Below are positions 1 to 7,723 of a stretch of 33,502 bases of DNA, piece after piece. The stretch is from contig NZ_JASLER010000028.1 in the NCBI RefSeq assembly GCF_030151085.1, positions 1 to 33,502 of the forward strand, given 5' to 3'. The notes below the pieces were generated by a model. That model saw only the letters and a list, made by a program, of their open reading frames with translations, searched no databases and was not told the DNA's origin. This DNA comes from Bacteroides sp. Lineage in GTDB: Bacteria > Bacteroidota > Bacteroidia > Bacteroidales > Bacteroidaceae. Both the position numbers and the translations under genes were made by a program. Position 1 is the stretch's first letter. Each line of letters begins with the position of its first letter.

Positions 1-1
1 A

Positions 2-3000
2 GCGGATGCACTCAGTGCATTTCCCAGGACTGTAAAGATGATGTTTTTGTTGGCTTTGCTATTATGTAGCGGAGTTCAGGCAAATGCGGCTTCCGACATC
101 ATTTTGCAGCAGGCGGAAAGAACAATTTCTGGTGTGGTAACAGATGAAAACAGCGAGCCTTTAATTGGAGTAGCTGTTATGGTCAAAGGTACAAGTTTAG
201 GTACTACAACCAATTTGGACGGTGTATTTACATTAAAGATACCCTCAAGCGCAGGAACACTGCAAGTATCTTATGTGGGAATGAAAACTATCGAATTGCC
301 TATTGGCAACAAATCGCAGTTTAATGTGAAGATGGAATCGGATGCAGTATTGATTGATGACGTTGTAGTTATCGGATACGGTACCCGTTCCAAGAAAGAT
401 ATGTCTATTTCGGTTAGCTCCGTAAAAGGTGATGCTCTGAACGATAGACCTTCAGCTTTCAATATTATGCAAAGCGTGGCAGGTAAAGTTGCCGGTGTAC
501 AGAATGTGTCCATGTCAGGTAGACCGGGTGGATCTTCATCCTTGCGTGTTCGTGGTATGGGTTCTATCAATGCCGGAAAAGACCCTATCTATGTATTGGA
601 TGGTGTAATCGGTGTAGATCCCGATATCATCAATGCTGCTAATGTAGAGTCTATTGACATTCTTAAAGATGCTGCTGCAACAGCCATGTATGGTGCACAA
701 GGATCAAATGGTGTTGTGCTTATCACTACGAAGAAAGGTCAAAAAGGTAAAGGTTCAATCACTTATGACGGCAAAGTCGGATTTGGTTTTATGGGCCGGA
801 AACTCGATATGCTGAATTCGGATGAATATATGGAAGTTCAGAGACGTGCCTATGCTTATAGCGGACAAACGATGCCCCATCTGACAACTCCCAATGAAAA
901 GCTGTTCTATTATGCCAAAGACGCTTCCGATAATTATAAGTATGATGAAAACGGTCTTTTAATGGCTTCACCGAGATATAATACGGATTGGCAGAAAGAG
1001 GTGACTCAAACAGCTATGACTAATGACCATATTCTTTCTTTCTCCTCGGGAGGTGATGATACCAGCATATATGCCAGTATCGGTTATCAAAATCAGGAAG
1101 GATTGATAAAGGAGAGCGAATACGAACGTTATTCTGCAACATTGAATGTAAGAACTAAGATTAAAGATTGGTTCCGTATTCAGGCTGTAGCCACTATGGG
1201 TAGCCAGAAGGGTAATAATAACGATATGGAAGGTTCTTTCAATCAGGGTGCCCTTAGAAATATGATTGAGATGCCGTCTATTATCCCTGTTCAATATGAG
1301 GATGGTACATGGGGACGTAAGCATGATTATCCATTGTCGGAAACAGCAGAAAATCCTTTGTTGTTACTCCGGGATAGAAAGAACGAATGGAAGTCTAATT
1401 TCTCATTGTTCAGTTTGAATGCTACTTTTGACATTACTAAGAAATTGTCACTTACTGTTCAGGGAGACTATCAGGTGAGCAACCGGAAAGAAATGAGTTA
1501 TGCCAAAGCCGGACTTTTCGATGTAAGTGAAAACAATGGCGGATATGCAGACATAAGAAACGCAGATACTCAGAAACTTACCAGTGAAAACTATTTCACG
1601 TATACTGATACATACTTTGGCGGTAAACTTAGTTCGAATTTCGTTTTGGGAGCCAGTTGGTATTATAACCGTGCAGAAGACTCATCTGCTGGTTCGGAAC
1701 AATATTTCGACGATTCTTTCGATTATCATAATTTGTCGGCAGGAACCACATGGCATGAACCCAAATCGGGCATGAACCAGAATACTATGAACTCATATTA
1801 TTTCCGAATGAATCATAGCCTTCTTGACAGATACCTGCTTGGTTTTACGTTCAGAGCGGATGGGGCTTCAAACTTCGGTATGAATAACAAATATGGATAT
1901 TTCCCGTCTGTATCTGCCGGATGGCGTGTTTCGGAAGAAAGCTTCTTCGAGCCTGTAAAAGATGTTATCAGCCAGATGAAACTAAGAACCAGTTACGGTA
2001 TTGTGGGAAATGCTTCTATTCCTAATTACAGAACTATATCACAGTATAGTAATGGTTCTACAATATTCAATAAGGCACTTACTTCATACGTTGTTTTCAG
2101 CAATTTGGGTAATAAGGATCTTAAATGGGAGTCCTCACGTCAATTCAATATCGGTCTTGATATGAGCTTATGGAATAATCGTTTGGAATTTATTCTGGAT
2201 TATTATCACAAATCTACCAAAGATTTGCTGTTTGAGAAGCAAATTCCTTTCACTACCGGTTATTCTACTACATGGACTAATCTTGGAGAAATCGTAAATC
2301 AAGGTTTTGAGGCAACTATTACTTCACATAATATCAATGCTCGTAATTTCACATGGACTACCGACTTGGTATTCTCTATGAATAAACTGCTGGTTGAAGA
2401 TATTAACGGAGAAACTATCGATACAGGAAATAATACTATTGCCAGAGAAGGAGAGAAGTGGGCATCGTACTATGTATACAAAAGACTGGGAACTTGGGGC
2501 TTAGCCGAAGTAGCTGAGGCTGCCAAGTATGGTAAGAAACCGGGTGATGTTAAATACGAAGATGTGAATGGCGACTATAAGATTGATGAGGAAGACCGCC
2601 AGATCATGGGAAGCGGTACACCTAAAGGTAGTTTGACGATGGTGAATACGTTCACCTATAAAGGTTTCTCTTTGATGGTAGACCTGAACTATACTTATGG
2701 GTTCAAAATTATGGATATAACGAACTCCATGCTTGAAAACCGACCTTTGTATAGCAACAATGTGAAGTCTATACTCGACGCATGGACTCCTGAACACCAG
2801 AACACAATGGTTGCTGCCATACGCCTTCCGTCGGATGCTTATTTCGGAGAAAACGAAAAAGACTCATACATGCTTCATAAGGGTGATTTCCTGAGACTTC
2901 GCAACGTTTCGTTGTCATATACTTTCAGCCCTAAAATAATGAAAGCATTCCGGGCTTTCAATAGTTTGTCTATCGGAGTTTCTGCTGAGAACCTGTTTGT

Positions 3001-3127
3001 ACTCACATCATATCCGGGATACGACCCGGAAGTTGGTGCATTCAATGCGGATAGCGGACAGAGTATCGATTTCTATTCCTACCCTCGTCCGACGACTATT
3101 ACTGGTAATATAAAGGTTGTATTCTAA
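2..3127 (+). CDS. SusC-like TonB-dependent outer-membrane receptor, 5' end outside window
   Basis: Outer-membrane transporter that would import oligosaccharides with the SusD protein encoded next. An N-terminal carboxypeptidase-regulatory-like domain (TISGVVTDENSEPLIG) is followed by a TonB-box-like segment (DDVVVIGYGT), a plug domain (about residues 130-230, with RVRGMGSINAGKDPIYVLDG) and a long barrel ending in the aromatic C-terminus IKVVF. The first ATG pair is at 38, but the frame stays open to base 2 (ADALSAFPRTVK), and the hydrophobic signal core MMFLLALLLCSGVQANA has no positive charge unless those upstream residues are included. I therefore think the true start lies before the window. 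About 1,040 residues is normal for SusC. The stop is 19 bp before susD, so the two are cotranscribed. The family is certain; the substrate cannot be read from the sequence. Confidence 0.95.
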   Translation, partial: ADALSAFPRTVKMMFLLALLLCSGVQANAASDIILQQAERTISGVVTDENSEPLIGVAVMVKGTSLGTTTNLDGVFTLKIPSSAGTLQVSYVGMKTIELPIGNKSQFNVKMESDAVLIDDVVVIGYGTRSKKDMSISVSSVKGDALNDRPSAFNIMQSVAGKVAGVQNVSMSGRPGGSSSLRVRGMGSINAGKDPIYVLDGVIGVDPDIINAANVESIDILKDAAATAMYGAQGSNGVVLITTKKGQKGKGSITYDGKVGFGFMGRKLDMLNSDEYMEVQRRAYAYSGQTMPHLTTPNEKLFYYAKDASDNYKYDENGLLMASPRYNTDWQKEVTQTAMTNDHILSFSSGGDDTSIYASIGYQNQEGLIKESEYERYSATLNVRTKIKDWFRIQAVATMGSQKGNNNDMEGSFNQGALRNMIEMPSIIPVQYEDGTWGRKHDYPLSETAENPLLLLRDRKNEWKSNFSLFSLNATFDITKKLSLTVQGDYQVSNRKEMSYAKAGLFDVSENNGGYADIRNADTQKLTSENYFTYTDTYFGGKLSSNFVLGASWYYNRAEDSSAGSEQYFDDSFDYHNLSAGTTWHEPKSGMNQNTMNSYYFRMNHSLLDRYLLGFTFRADGASNFGMNNKYGYFPSVSAGWRVSEESFFEPVKDVISQMKLRTSYGIVGNASIPNYRTISQYSNGSTIFNKALTSYVVFSNLGNKDLKWESSRQFNIGLDMSLWNNRLEFILDYYHKSTKDLLFEKQIPFTTGYSTTWTNLGEIVNQGFEATITSHNINARNFTWTTDLVFSMNKLLVEDINGETIDTGNNTIAREGEKWASYYVYKRLGTWGLAEVAEAAKYGKKPGDVKYEDVNGDYKIDEEDRQIMGSGTPKGSLTMVNTFTYKGFSLMVDLNYTYGFKIMDITNSMLENRPLYSNNVKSILDAWTPEHQNTMVAAIRLPSDAYFGENEKDSYMLHKGDFLRLRNVSLSYTFSPKIMKAFRAFNSLSIGVSAENLFVLTSYPGYDPEVGAFNADSGQSIDFYSYPRPTTITGNIKVVF

Positions 3128-3146
3128 GAAAATAATATAGACGATT

Positions 3147-4658
3147 ATGAAGAAAATATATTCAAATATATGTGGGTTGATTGCCCTGATGGTAATTGCA
3201 ACGTCATGCGATGCATTCCTTGAAGAGAAACCGAAGACATTCCTCACCCCCGACTCATACTTCCAGAATGAAGGGCAAGTAGTTGCTGCGGTGAACGGAC
3301 TGTATACATTTCTGGACGATATCTTTAATGGAGATATTGAACCCGGTTCGCAAACATTTATCTTTTTGGAGTACATGTCGGGATATGGCGAGCGTTTACG
3401 TGGCTCTGGTACTCAGGATTTGGCACAAGCCAATAGTCTGAATGTGGCAGAAAACAACGGATATGTCCAGAAATTCTGGGAAACGGCATACAAAGCCATT
3501 GAGAACTGTAACGGTACTATCGAAGGTATTGAAGCTATTGCAGATGGTGTTTTAACCGCAGACAGAAAGAACGAGTTGCTGGGTGAAGCTTATTTCATGC
3601 GCGCTTACTACTATTTCAATCTGGTAAGACTTTACGGACCTGTTCCCTTAAAACTTACTAGTACATCGAGCTTGGCGAATGTAGCAATTGAGTTAACATC
3701 CATCGAAGGCGTTTATGCCCAGATTGATCTTGACCTGACAAAAGCCGGTGAACTCATGGACAAAACAGCATGGGCAAATGCCAGTGGAAGAGTTTCTAAA
3801 GGAGCCGTAAAATCATTACACGCCAAGGTATACCTGACTATGGCCGGATATCCGTTGAAAAAAGGAACCGAATATTACCAGAAAGCATTTGATAAAGCAT
3901 ACGAAGTATATAAGAGTGGAGCTTTTAGATTGTTTGACACATACGAGGAACTGAGAACCATTGAAAATACCGGTGAACATATATTCTCTATCCAGCGCGA
4001 AGCCGATAATGCAGGTTCTCCTGTTCATGGCAATATGTTGCCCTATCCTGCACCGCTAAAAGCTATTTCGGCTAACGCTGCATTCGGTGGTGCATTGGTT
4101 CCAACCATGTTGTTCTACAATACATATCCTGATGGAGACAAACGTCTGGAAGAACAAGCATTTTATTATACCCAGCATCAAGCTCTCGACAATTCGGGCA
4201 TCGTCGAATTGGGAAGACCGTATATATACAAATTCTGGGATGATGGAGCAGCAACTACCGGTAAGTCCGGTGCTAACTATACACTTTTGCGATATGCAGA
4301 TGTACTGTTGATGATGGCTGAGGCTAAAGCTGAGGCAGATGGAGGAACAACTTCCAATACCGATGCGGTGGATGCATATTATGCTGTAAGAAAAAGAGCA
4401 TTGCCCACAGAAGCAAGACCGTCGACCGTGAATACGAATACCATCTTAAAAGAAAGATTCTGGGAACTTTGCTTTGAAGGACAGACATGGTATGATATGT
4501 TGAGAACCCATAAAGCTTTGCATGCTGTTACAGGCAATATCGTAGATATGATGGGTTACCAGACACCGGGACATGGAGCTGCATTCAAAGAAGCAGATCT
4601 TTTATTACCGTATCCTATCCGGGAAAAACGATTGAATCCTAATCTGAAAAGAGACTAG
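3147..4658 (+). CDS. SusD/RagB-family glycan-binding lipoprotein
   Basis: Surface lipoprotein that caps the SusC barrel and binds the glycan. It starts with a lipoprotein signal (MKKIYSNICGLIALMVIATSC, lipobox around Cys21) followed by the usual DAFLEEKPKT and 'DSYFQNE' entry. The SusD hallmarks are present: the helical GEAYFMRAYYYFNLVRLYGPVPL segment near residue 150 and the C-terminal LLRYADVLLMMAEAKAE and 'ERFWELCFEGQTWYDMLR' motifs. Its 503 residues match the family. It is paired with the SusC gene 19 bp upstream, as in nearly all PULs. The C-terminal PYPIREKRLNPNLKRD is also typical. The glycan is not identifiable from the protein; the neighbouring GH92 and GH130 genes suggest mannose-containing material. 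Confidence 0.96.
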   Translation: MKKIYSNICGLIALMVIATSCDAFLEEKPKTFLTPDSYFQNEGQVVAAVNGLYTFLDDIFNGDIEPGSQTFIFLEYMSGYGERLRGSGTQDLAQANSLNVAENNGYVQKFWETAYKAIENCNGTIEGIEAIADGVLTADRKNELLGEAYFMRAYYYFNLVRLYGPVPLKLTSTSSLANVAIELTSIEGVYAQIDLDLTKAGELMDKTAWANASGRVSKGAVKSLHAKVYLTMAGYPLKKGTEYYQKAFDKAYEVYKSGAFRLFDTYEELRTIENTGEHIFSIQREADNAGSPVHGNMLPYPAPLKAISANAAFGGALVPTMLFYNTYPDGDKRLEEQAFYYTQHQALDNSGIVELGRPYIYKFWDDGAATTGKSGANYTLLRYADVLLMMAEAKAEADGGTTSNTDAVDAYYAVRKRALPTEARPSTVNTNTILKERFWELCFEGQTWYDMLRTHKALHAVTGNIVDMMGYQTPGHGAAFKEADLLLPYPIREKRLNPNLKRD

Positions 4659-4701
4659 AAATACGTCATTGAAAGATATATTGAGAACAAATAGTTTGAA
4701 A

Positions 4702-6075
4702 ATGAAACATAACTCCAAATATATGGCTTTTTTAGCATTTTGCTTGTGCTCCCTCTTCGCTTGTTCGGATGGTGGCGGTACAATAGATAACCCCTTTGAA
4801 AATGGGAATGGTGATGGAGTTATCAAAATCACCAATACATCGAATGCTGATACATTGTACTTGGCATGGGAACTTACCGATACTAAAGTGAGTTTCGATA
4901 GTTACCGGATCGAATTGGATAAACCTCAAACGGTCAAAACAATCGGGAAGGAACAAAAGGAATTCTTTTTTACTCATGTACCGTATAATGAACCTGTATC
5001 TGTAACCGTTTCGTTAATCAAGAATAACGAGGTTATAAGCACTTCATCCACCAAAGTAAAGATTGATGGTCTGGACAAAAAGATCTCAGGAGTTATCATT
5101 CCGGATCAGGGCAGTGTGACAGGAGGTGATGGTATGTATTCCATTCCGTTGCCCGATGGCAGAAGTCTTTTCCTGATGGGCGATTCATATATTGGAGCTG
5201 TTTCTAATGGACAACGTTCCACTTCAGACCGCATGTTTCGGAATACCTATATCATGTATGACAATGGTAAAGTCAGTGCCATTTACGGAGCCGGCGGCAA
5301 CAAGAATGCTTCTGCCGCCGTTCCTCCCGAATTTCCCAATGAGAAGAAGTGGTATTGGCCCGGACATGGATTTGCTGAAGGTAATAAATGCTATGTTTTC
5401 CAGACATTGATGTATCAGGGAAGCGATGATATGTGGGGATTCAGATATGAAACCACCCATATTCTGGAGTACAGCTTGCCCGGTATGGAATTGGTAAAGA
5501 CTACTCCCATACCTTTCAATGGTTCGGAAGATATTCATTATGGGATGGCAGCATTGAAGGAGGGTGATTATGCTTATATCTACGCTCAGGTGGATGTGAG
5601 GAATGACATGAATCCTATATCCGATGTGTTGGTTGCAAGGGCTACTATGAACAACCTATATACGAATTGGGAATATTATACAGGTTCGGGTTGGAGCACT
5701 AATGCTTCGGCAGCGGTTAAGCTGGAAGGTTTGGCAAGCGTACCGGTATCTTCGCAATTCAATGTGTTCAAATTGCGTGACAAATATGTTTTGCTCACAC
5801 AGAACAAGGCTTTTAATTCCGGAGAGATATACACATTCATTGCAGACAGTCCTAGTGGTCCGTGGAGAAACAAACAACTTGTTTTCAAAACTTACGAACA
5901 GAATACCCCACACTTGTTTACTTACAATGCAATGGCTCACCCGCAGTTTGAGAAAGACGGTATGATACTGATAAGTTACAACGTCAATACCGAAGTTTAT
6001 GCGGAACAGTTCAGTGATGTAAGTACCTATCGTCCCCGATTCTTCTGGGTCGATATAGATAAGATTTTAAAATAA
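4702..6075 (+). CDS. Surface lipoprotein with DUF4185/DUF5005-like beta-propeller, candidate glycan-active protein
   Basis: The frame opens at a TTG at 4669, but the ATG at 4702 gives a clean lipoprotein signal, MKHNSKYMAFLAFCLCSLFAC, so I use that start. After the Cys comes an acidic/Gly linker and a fibronectin/CBM-like beta domain (roughly residues 30-125). The main domain follows, with the motif GDGMYSIPLPDGRSLFLMGD. Repeating strands resemble five-bladed propellers of the DUF4185/DUF5005 type, related in fold to GH43/GH117-like enzymes. Third in the operon, this is the usual position for a surface glycan-binding protein or endo-acting enzyme. I cannot name a reaction. The family resemblance is from memory of motifs, so the assignment is moderate. 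Confidence 0.72.
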   Translation: MKHNSKYMAFLAFCLCSLFACSDGGGTIDNPFENGNGDGVIKITNTSNADTLYLAWELTDTKVSFDSYRIELDKPQTVKTIGKEQKEFFFTHVPYNEPVSVTVSLIKNNEVISTSSTKVKIDGLDKKISGVIIPDQGSVTGGDGMYSIPLPDGRSLFLMGDSYIGAVSNGQRSTSDRMFRNTYIMYDNGKVSAIYGAGGNKNASAAVPPEFPNEKKWYWPGHGFAEGNKCYVFQTLMYQGSDDMWGFRYETTHILEYSLPGMELVKTTPIPFNGSEDIHYGMAALKEGDYAYIYAQVDVRNDMNPISDVLVARATMNNLYTNWEYYTGSGWSTNASAAVKLEGLASVPVSSQFNVFKLRDKYVLLTQNKAFNSGEIYTFIADSPSGPWRNKQLVFKTYEQNTPHLFTYNAMAHPQFEKDGMILISYNVNTEVYAEQFSDVSTYRPRFFWVDIDKILK

Positions 6076-6094
6076 ATACTTTAAAAAAGAAGAT

Positions 6095-6562
6095 ATGAAA
6101 AAGAATATATTAATAGTTGCAATAGCGTCATTGCTTTTCTCCCTTTCGGCTTGTGATACCGACGACCGGGTAAAGATGAGCGATAATTATCCCACGGATG
6201 GCGATATAAATTACGGCATCAGACAAGTTATGCAATACGATGAAGTGAACATTAACGGTATAGATATCGCTTCGAAGTTCAAGTTCTTTGAAACATTCAA
6301 ATTGACCATACACTTTACCGATAGTAAAATAAGCGGGGTTACCTTTACGAATGGCGAGGTACCTTTCTCTCCTTATAATTTTGAGATACCATCCGGTAGA
6401 GTGGACTGTTACTTAGATACCGAAGCGCTTCCCAATGAATTGCGCATCACCGGTACGGAGCATGTGATTGCTTATTATCAGAATGGAGAATTCAGCATTC
6501 CTTTTAAGTTGGATTGTCACTCATTGGATTATAAATACACATTTAAAAGCATTAACCAATAA
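6095..6562 (+). CDS. Small PUL lipoprotein of unknown function
   Basis: A 155-residue lipoprotein: MKKNILIVAIASLLFSLSAC gives a clear lipobox (LSAC), followed by DTDDRVKMSDNYP. The mature part is about 135 residues, rich in predicted beta strands (FKLTIHFTDSKISGVTFTNG, 'VDCYLDTEALPNELRITG'), and looks like a single beta-sandwich or lipocalin-like domain. I recognise no catalytic motif. It lies 19 bp after the propeller lipoprotein and 12 bp before the DUF4961-like gene, so it is part of the surface cassette. Small lipoproteins of DUF5004 type often stand before DUF4961 genes in Bacteroidetes PULs, and this could be a relative, but I cannot confirm that from the sequence alone. Confidence 0.7.
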   Translation: MKKNILIVAIASLLFSLSACDTDDRVKMSDNYPTDGDINYGIRQVMQYDEVNINGIDIASKFKFFETFKLTIHFTDSKISGVTFTNGEVPFSPYNFEIPSGRVDCYLDTEALPNELRITGTEHVIAYYQNGEFSIPFKLDCHSLDYKYTFKSINQ

Positions 6563-6574
6563 TATAGAATACGT

Positions 6575-7591
6575 ATGAAACTCATGAAAAAATATATGCA
6601 TCTGCTACTGCTTTCGGCAGTGTCATTTCTGGTTATCACTTGTATGACCATAGAGGACGTTATCCATCCTGACGATGCACAGGTGAACAGTGATATCAAT
6701 ATATCTGTCAAGATAAAGATTGCGGCCGAAACGGATGGTAATAGTAAATTGGCGTTTGCTATATTGGTACCCAAAAGCTGGAATGTTTCCAAAAACGCTA
6801 GTCTGTTCCTTTCTACAACCGCCGGTTTTGCAGCTAATGCTGTTACCAATGAACCTATGGTACTTGTAGGAGCAGGAGAAAAGAATCCTTCGGACGGTCT
6901 GCCTTGGGCTTCTTCATTCCAAAGTAAAATTGGTGTGTTAGAAAATACAGGACCGGTTGAATGGGTGGTATTCAAGTCTGCTACCACTTTCCAGATCAAT
7001 GATAAGAATCCGGGTCAGGGAGTCATCGATGGTACTGTAAACATAAAACTCCATACCGGAGAAAGAGCGGTTAAATTCTATATGGGATATACATTCTGTG
7101 GTGAAGCTTTCGGATTCAACAATGAAAAATACCCCGATGATTATGTGAAGGCATCCAAGATACTCGAAGTGACTGGTGGTGACGAGCCGATGATGGACTT
7201 TACTGCTGATCCTGCTATATCTTTTGTACCGGCAACTTTCGGTTTCGGTGATATTTTCTCTATCAGATACAACGAACCTAATTATGTGACCGAAGGCGGT
7301 CTGAAAGGTGGCGAGGCTTATCTTGGTGGAAAAGTAGTATACGAAGAAAACGGAGTACAGAAGGAAAAGTCCGTAGATGAAACAAGTAGTAAGACGCTTA
7401 TGGAAGAATTGGGTGATATGGGTCAGGTTACTACTTGGCAGAAGTATATTTACCCGAAAGACTTCTTCGATTTGCCCAAAGATGCAGTCATTCTAAGCAT
7501 ACAGGTTCGCTTCACTAACAAGGATAAGAGTGTCGTTATACTCAATAACGAGACGAATGGTGACTTCGCAGTAGAGGAGACATGTGAGTAA
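6575..7591 (+). CDS. DUF4961-like surface lipoprotein, probable glycan-binding protein
   Basis: A 338-residue lipoprotein. The signal MKLMKKYMHLLLLSAVSFLVITC (an internal Met at 6584 is an equally good start) precedes the lipid-anchored Cys. The mature region begins with a beta domain (DINISVKIKIAAETDGNSKLAFAILVP), contains TFQINDKNPGQGVIDGTVNI and a late segment (AISFVPATFGFGDIFSIRYN). These resemble the DUF4961 proteins found beside SusD genes. No catalytic signature is visible. Position after SusCD and the acidic, aromatic-containing beta architecture favour a surface glycan-binding role. The operon continues to the GH92 gene after a 132-bp gap that holds an ordered repeat array. Confidence 0.72.
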   Translation: MKLMKKYMHLLLLSAVSFLVITCMTIEDVIHPDDAQVNSDINISVKIKIAAETDGNSKLAFAILVPKSWNVSKNASLFLSTTAGFAANAVTNEPMVLVGAGEKNPSDGLPWASSFQSKIGVLENTGPVEWVVFKSATTFQINDKNPGQGVIDGTVNIKLHTGERAVKFYMGYTFCGEAFGFNNEKYPDDYVKASKILEVTGGDEPMMDFTADPAISFVPATFGFGDIFSIRYNEPNYVTEGGLKGGEAYLGGKVVYEENGVQKEKSVDETSSKTLMEELGDMGQVTTWQKYIYPKDFFDLPKDAVILSIQVRFTNKDKSVVILNNETNGDFAVEETCE

Positions 7592-7614
7592 GCTGGTCAT
7601 ATATTCCCCTCTTT

Positions 7615-7698
7615 TTGCCATCGTGATGGCAAGACTTTGCCAAGCCGATGGCAAGGTCTTGCCAAGCTGATGGCAAAAGCTTGCCACTTCGATGGCAA
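7615..7698 (+). repeat. Four-unit 22-bp tandem array of alternating inverted hexamers
   Basis: TTGCCA occurs at 7615, 7637, 7659 and 7681, and its reverse complement TGGCAA at 7627, 7649, 7671 and 7693. The unit is TTGCCA-N6-TGGCAA-N4 with exact 22-bp periodicity, while the spacer bases vary. Every hexamer can pair with its left or right neighbour, so the transcript could form two mutually exclusive hairpin ladders. The array begins 23 bp after the stop of the DUF4961-like gene and ends 25 bp before the GH92 start. It is therefore inside the operon, at the junction between binding-protein and enzyme genes. Confidence 0.9.
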
Positions 7699-7723
7699 AG
7701 TGGTTAAGATTTCTATACTATAA

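Noticed and set aside
1584..1775. Small ORFs inside the SusC gene and other large genes, on either strand
   Set aside because: They lie wholly within strong coding sequences, lack family features and have compositions expected of shadow frames.
4669..4701. TTG at 4669 as start of the propeller lipoprotein
   Set aside because: The ATG at 4702 directly begins a complete lipoprotein signal; the extra 11 residues do not fit one.
7615..7698. The 22-bp periodic array as a CRISPR array
   Set aside because: The repeated parts are only 6-bp hexamers and the variable parts 4-6 bp; there are no spacers of 25-40 bp and no cas genes.
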